Of a DNA stretch of 36,647 nucleotides, positions 34,519 to 36,647 are shown piece by piece. Numbering within the stretch: the first letter of the stretch is position 1; every line of letters begins with the position of its first letter. Position numbers and translations under genes: made by a program. The DNA is from Candidatus Faecousia intestinavium. Lineage in GTDB: Bacteria > Bacillota > Clostridia > Oscillospirales > Oscillospiraceae. The notes below the pieces were generated by a model, which saw only the letters and a list, made by a program, of their open reading frames with translations, did not search any database and was not told the DNA's origin. Where the stretch lies: contig DVKV01000168.1 in NCBI GenBank assembly GCA_018715835.1, positions 1-36,647 of the forward strand. Reading direction: 5' to 3'.

Positions 34519-36647
34519 GTGACACTTTTTGATAGAGTTTTTGGCGGTAACGATGCCGTATACGGCCTGACCGTAGCCGCCGTGGATAACGCAATCGCCC
34601 AGTACGGCGAGAGCCAGGCTGTTGCCTTCCCGGAAACGGCCTACGCTCTGCCCTGCTACTATGCGGTGACCGGCGTTAAGGTCACCACCCTGGGCGAGAT
34701 GAAGGCCGCCCTGGACGTCATCAAGTCCCTGATGACCCGGGAGAAGCGGCTGCACGACGCTTTCATGTCCGGCGTGGCCACTGCCCTGTGCGCAGAGTTC
34801 ATCGAGGCTCTGAAGTACATGAACGGTGCCACTCCTTACGAGGCTCCCTGCTACGGCCACATCTCCGACGCTTTCGTGCGGAACCTGGGCGTGCCTCTGG
34901 TTACCGGCGATATCCCCGGCGTGGCTGTCATCCTGGGCTCCGCTCCCAGCGCTGACGAGGCTGTGGAACTGGTGAAGAGCTACCAGACTCAGGGCATGCT
35001 GGTGACCCTGGTGGGCGGCGTCATCGACCAGCTGGTTGAAAAGAACTACAAGACCGGTGACAACGTCCGTGTGGTGCCTCTGGGCAAGGACGTGACCTCC
35101 GTCATCCATGTGGTCAGCGTGGCTCTCCGGGCAGCCCTGATCTTCGGCAACATCACCCCCGGTGATGCCGGCAGCCTGATGAAGTACACCATGGAGCGTG
35201 TGCCCGCCTTCGTCAACGCTTTCAAGCCTCTGGACGACGTGATCGTGGCCTGCGGCGCCGGCGCCATCGCCCTGGGCTTCCCCGTTATCTCCAACGAAAC
35301 CGAGAATATGTTCCGGGTTCCCAAGTCCCTGATCCAGCAGCTGGATGTTTCCAAGTGGAACGCCACCTCTCTGGAAGCCCGTGACATCAAGATCAAGATC
35401 ACCAAGATCGACATTCCCGTGTCCATCGCCTCCGCCTTCGAAGGCGAAATCATCCGCCGGGGCGACATGCAGGTGGAAGTGGACGGCTCCCGTGTGGACT
35501 GCTTCGAGCTGGTTCAGTCCAAGGAAGCCGCTCAGATCGAGGATCACAAGATCGAGGTCATCGGACCCGAAATCGACGACATCCCCGTCGGCTCCAAGAT
35601 CTCCCTGTCCTACACCGTGGAAGTGGCCGGCAAGGCCATGCAGCCCGACTTCGAGTCCGTTATGGAGCGGAAGATCCACTCCTGGATCAACTGCATCGAG
35701 GGCGTGATGCACACCGGTCAGCGTGACATGATCCGTATCCGTATCAGCAAGGCCGACTTCGAGGCGGGCTTCAAGTTCCGTCACCTGGGCGAAGTGCTGT
35801 ACGCCAAGATCAAGAGCGAGTTCGAGGCCGTTGTGGACAAGTGCCAGGTCCGGATCGTGGTGGATGCCGAGCAGAACGCCAAGCTGCGCTCTGCCGCCAA
35901 CGAGGTGTTCAACAAGCGTGATGCCCGTCTGGCCTCCATGACCGACGAGTCCGTGGACACCTACTACACCTGCATTATGTGCCAGGCCTTCTCCCCCAGC
36001 CACGTGTGTATCGTTACCCCCGAGCGTCTGGGCCTGTGCGGCGCTGTGTCCTGGCTGGACGCCAAGGCCACCAAGGAACTGGATCCCGCCGGTCCCTGCC
36101 AGCCCATCAAGAAGGAAGGCTGCCAGGACGAGAAGCTGGGCCGTTTCGACACCGTGGACGAGGCTGTCAACAAGTACAGCCATGGCGCACTGGAGCGCGT
36201 GACCCTGTACTCCCTGTTCCAGGATCCCATGACCTCCTGCGGCTGCTTCGAGTGTATCTGCGGCGTGGAGCCTGTCTCCATGGGCGTGGTCATCACCTGC
36301 CGTGAGCATGCCGGCATGACCCCCCTGGGCATGACCTTCTCCGAGATGGCCTCCATGACCGGCGGCGGCGTGCAGACTCCCGGCTTCATGGGCCACGGCA
36401 AGCACTTCATCTCCTCTCACAAGTTCATCGCCGCCGAAGGCGGCCCGGGCCGTATCGTCTGGATGCCCAAGATGCTGAAGGATCAGATGCGGGAGCGTCT
36501 GGACAAGACCGCTCTGGAGATGTACGGCGTTGAGAACTTCACCGACATGATTGCCGATGAGACCATCTGCACCGAGGATCCCGAGCAGCTGATGAACTAC
36601 CTGTCTGAGGTGGGCCACCCCGTCCTCAGCATGGAGCCCTTCGAGAT
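34519..36647 (+). CDS. acsB: Acetyl-CoA synthase catalytic subunit (CODH/ACS beta), 3' end cut by the window edge
   Basis: GTG start after AATAGGAGGAAATATC; MTLFDRVFGGNDAVYGLTV...; A-cluster ligands YYTCIMCQAFSPSHVCIVTPERLGLCGAVSW and MTSCGCFECI; HAGMTPLGMTFSEMASMTGGGVQTPGFMG; open to the window end. Confidence 0.96.
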   Translation, partial: MTLFDRVFGGNDAVYGLTVAAVDNAIAQYGESQAVAFPETAYALPCYYAVTGVKVTTLGEMKAALDVIKSLMTREKRLHDAFMSGVATALCAEFIEALKYMNGATPYEAPCYGHISDAFVRNLGVPLVTGDIPGVAVILGSAPSADEAVELVKSYQTQGMLVTLVGGVIDQLVEKNYKTGDNVRVVPLGKDVTSVIHVVSVALRAALIFGNITPGDAGSLMKYTMERVPAFVNAFKPLDDVIVACGAGAIALGFPVISNETENMFRVPKSLIQQLDVSKWNATSLEARDIKIKITKIDIPVSIASAFEGEIIRRGDMQVEVDGSRVDCFELVQSKEAAQIEDHKIEVIGPEIDDIPVGSKISLSYTVEVAGKAMQPDFESVMERKIHSWINCIEGVMHTGQRDMIRIRISKADFEAGFKFRHLGEVLYAKIKSEFEAVVDKCQVRIVVDAEQNAKLRSAANEVFNKRDARLASMTDESVDTYYTCIMCQAFSPSHVCIVTPERLGLCGAVSWLDAKATKELDPAGPCQPIKKEGCQDEKLGRFDTVDEAVNKYSHGALERVTLYSLFQDPMTSCGCFECICGVEPVSMGVVITCREHAGMTPLGMTFSEMASMTGGGVQTPGFMGHGKHFISSHKFIAAEGGPGRIVWMPKMLKDQMRERLDKTALEMYGVENFTDMIADETICTEDPEQLMNYLSEVGHPVLSMEPFE

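Noticed and set aside
34435-36618. 727-aa minus-strand ORF
   Set aside because: Antisense to acsB, which has catalytic motifs, an RBS and operon context; His/Gly/Val-rich composition is typical of reverse-frame translation of GC-rich genes.

Overview
This is a 36.6-kb chromosomal window from a spore-forming, high-GC anaerobic member of the Clostridia (sigG, CODH/ACS and [FeFe] hydrogenase present; an Oscillospirales-like origin is only an inference). It is densely coding, with long same-strand runs. From left to right: (1) an iron island with feoA-feoB and a Cys-rich FeoB-associated protein on the minus strand, divergent from a 34-aa microprotein ORF, a DUF3793-like protein, a flavodoxin and a DtxR/MntR-like regulator; the shared intergenic region carries five related inverted repeats arranged almost symmetrically around two sigma-A promoters. 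(2) sigG and a YlmC/YmxH-type protein. (3) A COG2426 small membrane protein. (4) A NuoF-type Fe-S/GltD-like flavoprotein translationally coupled to an [FeFe] hydrogenase. (5) potABCD. (6) A roughly 270-bp intergenic block of six hairpins. (7) A membrane-anchored GH25 protein, two zinc-ribbon membrane proteins and a YegP/DUF1508 protein. (8) thiT under a TPP riboswitch with a visible terminator, a HIT protein and a second COG2426 paralog. (9) upp, tsaB, tsaE, prfA and rlmA. (10) A polysaccharide deacetylase, then mrdA/mreD/mreC/maf and a U32 peptidase. (11) A Wood-Ljungdahl cluster, cooS-cooC-acsB, in which acsB (GTG start, cut by the window edge) is absent from the supplied ORF track. No CRISPR array, IS element, rRNA or tRNA was recognised by eye. 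The strongest candidates for undescribed biology are the feo bidirectional operator array with its microprotein/DUF3793 operon, the cooS promoter and leader, the hairpin block at 14446-14717, and the GltD-like/hydrogenase pair.
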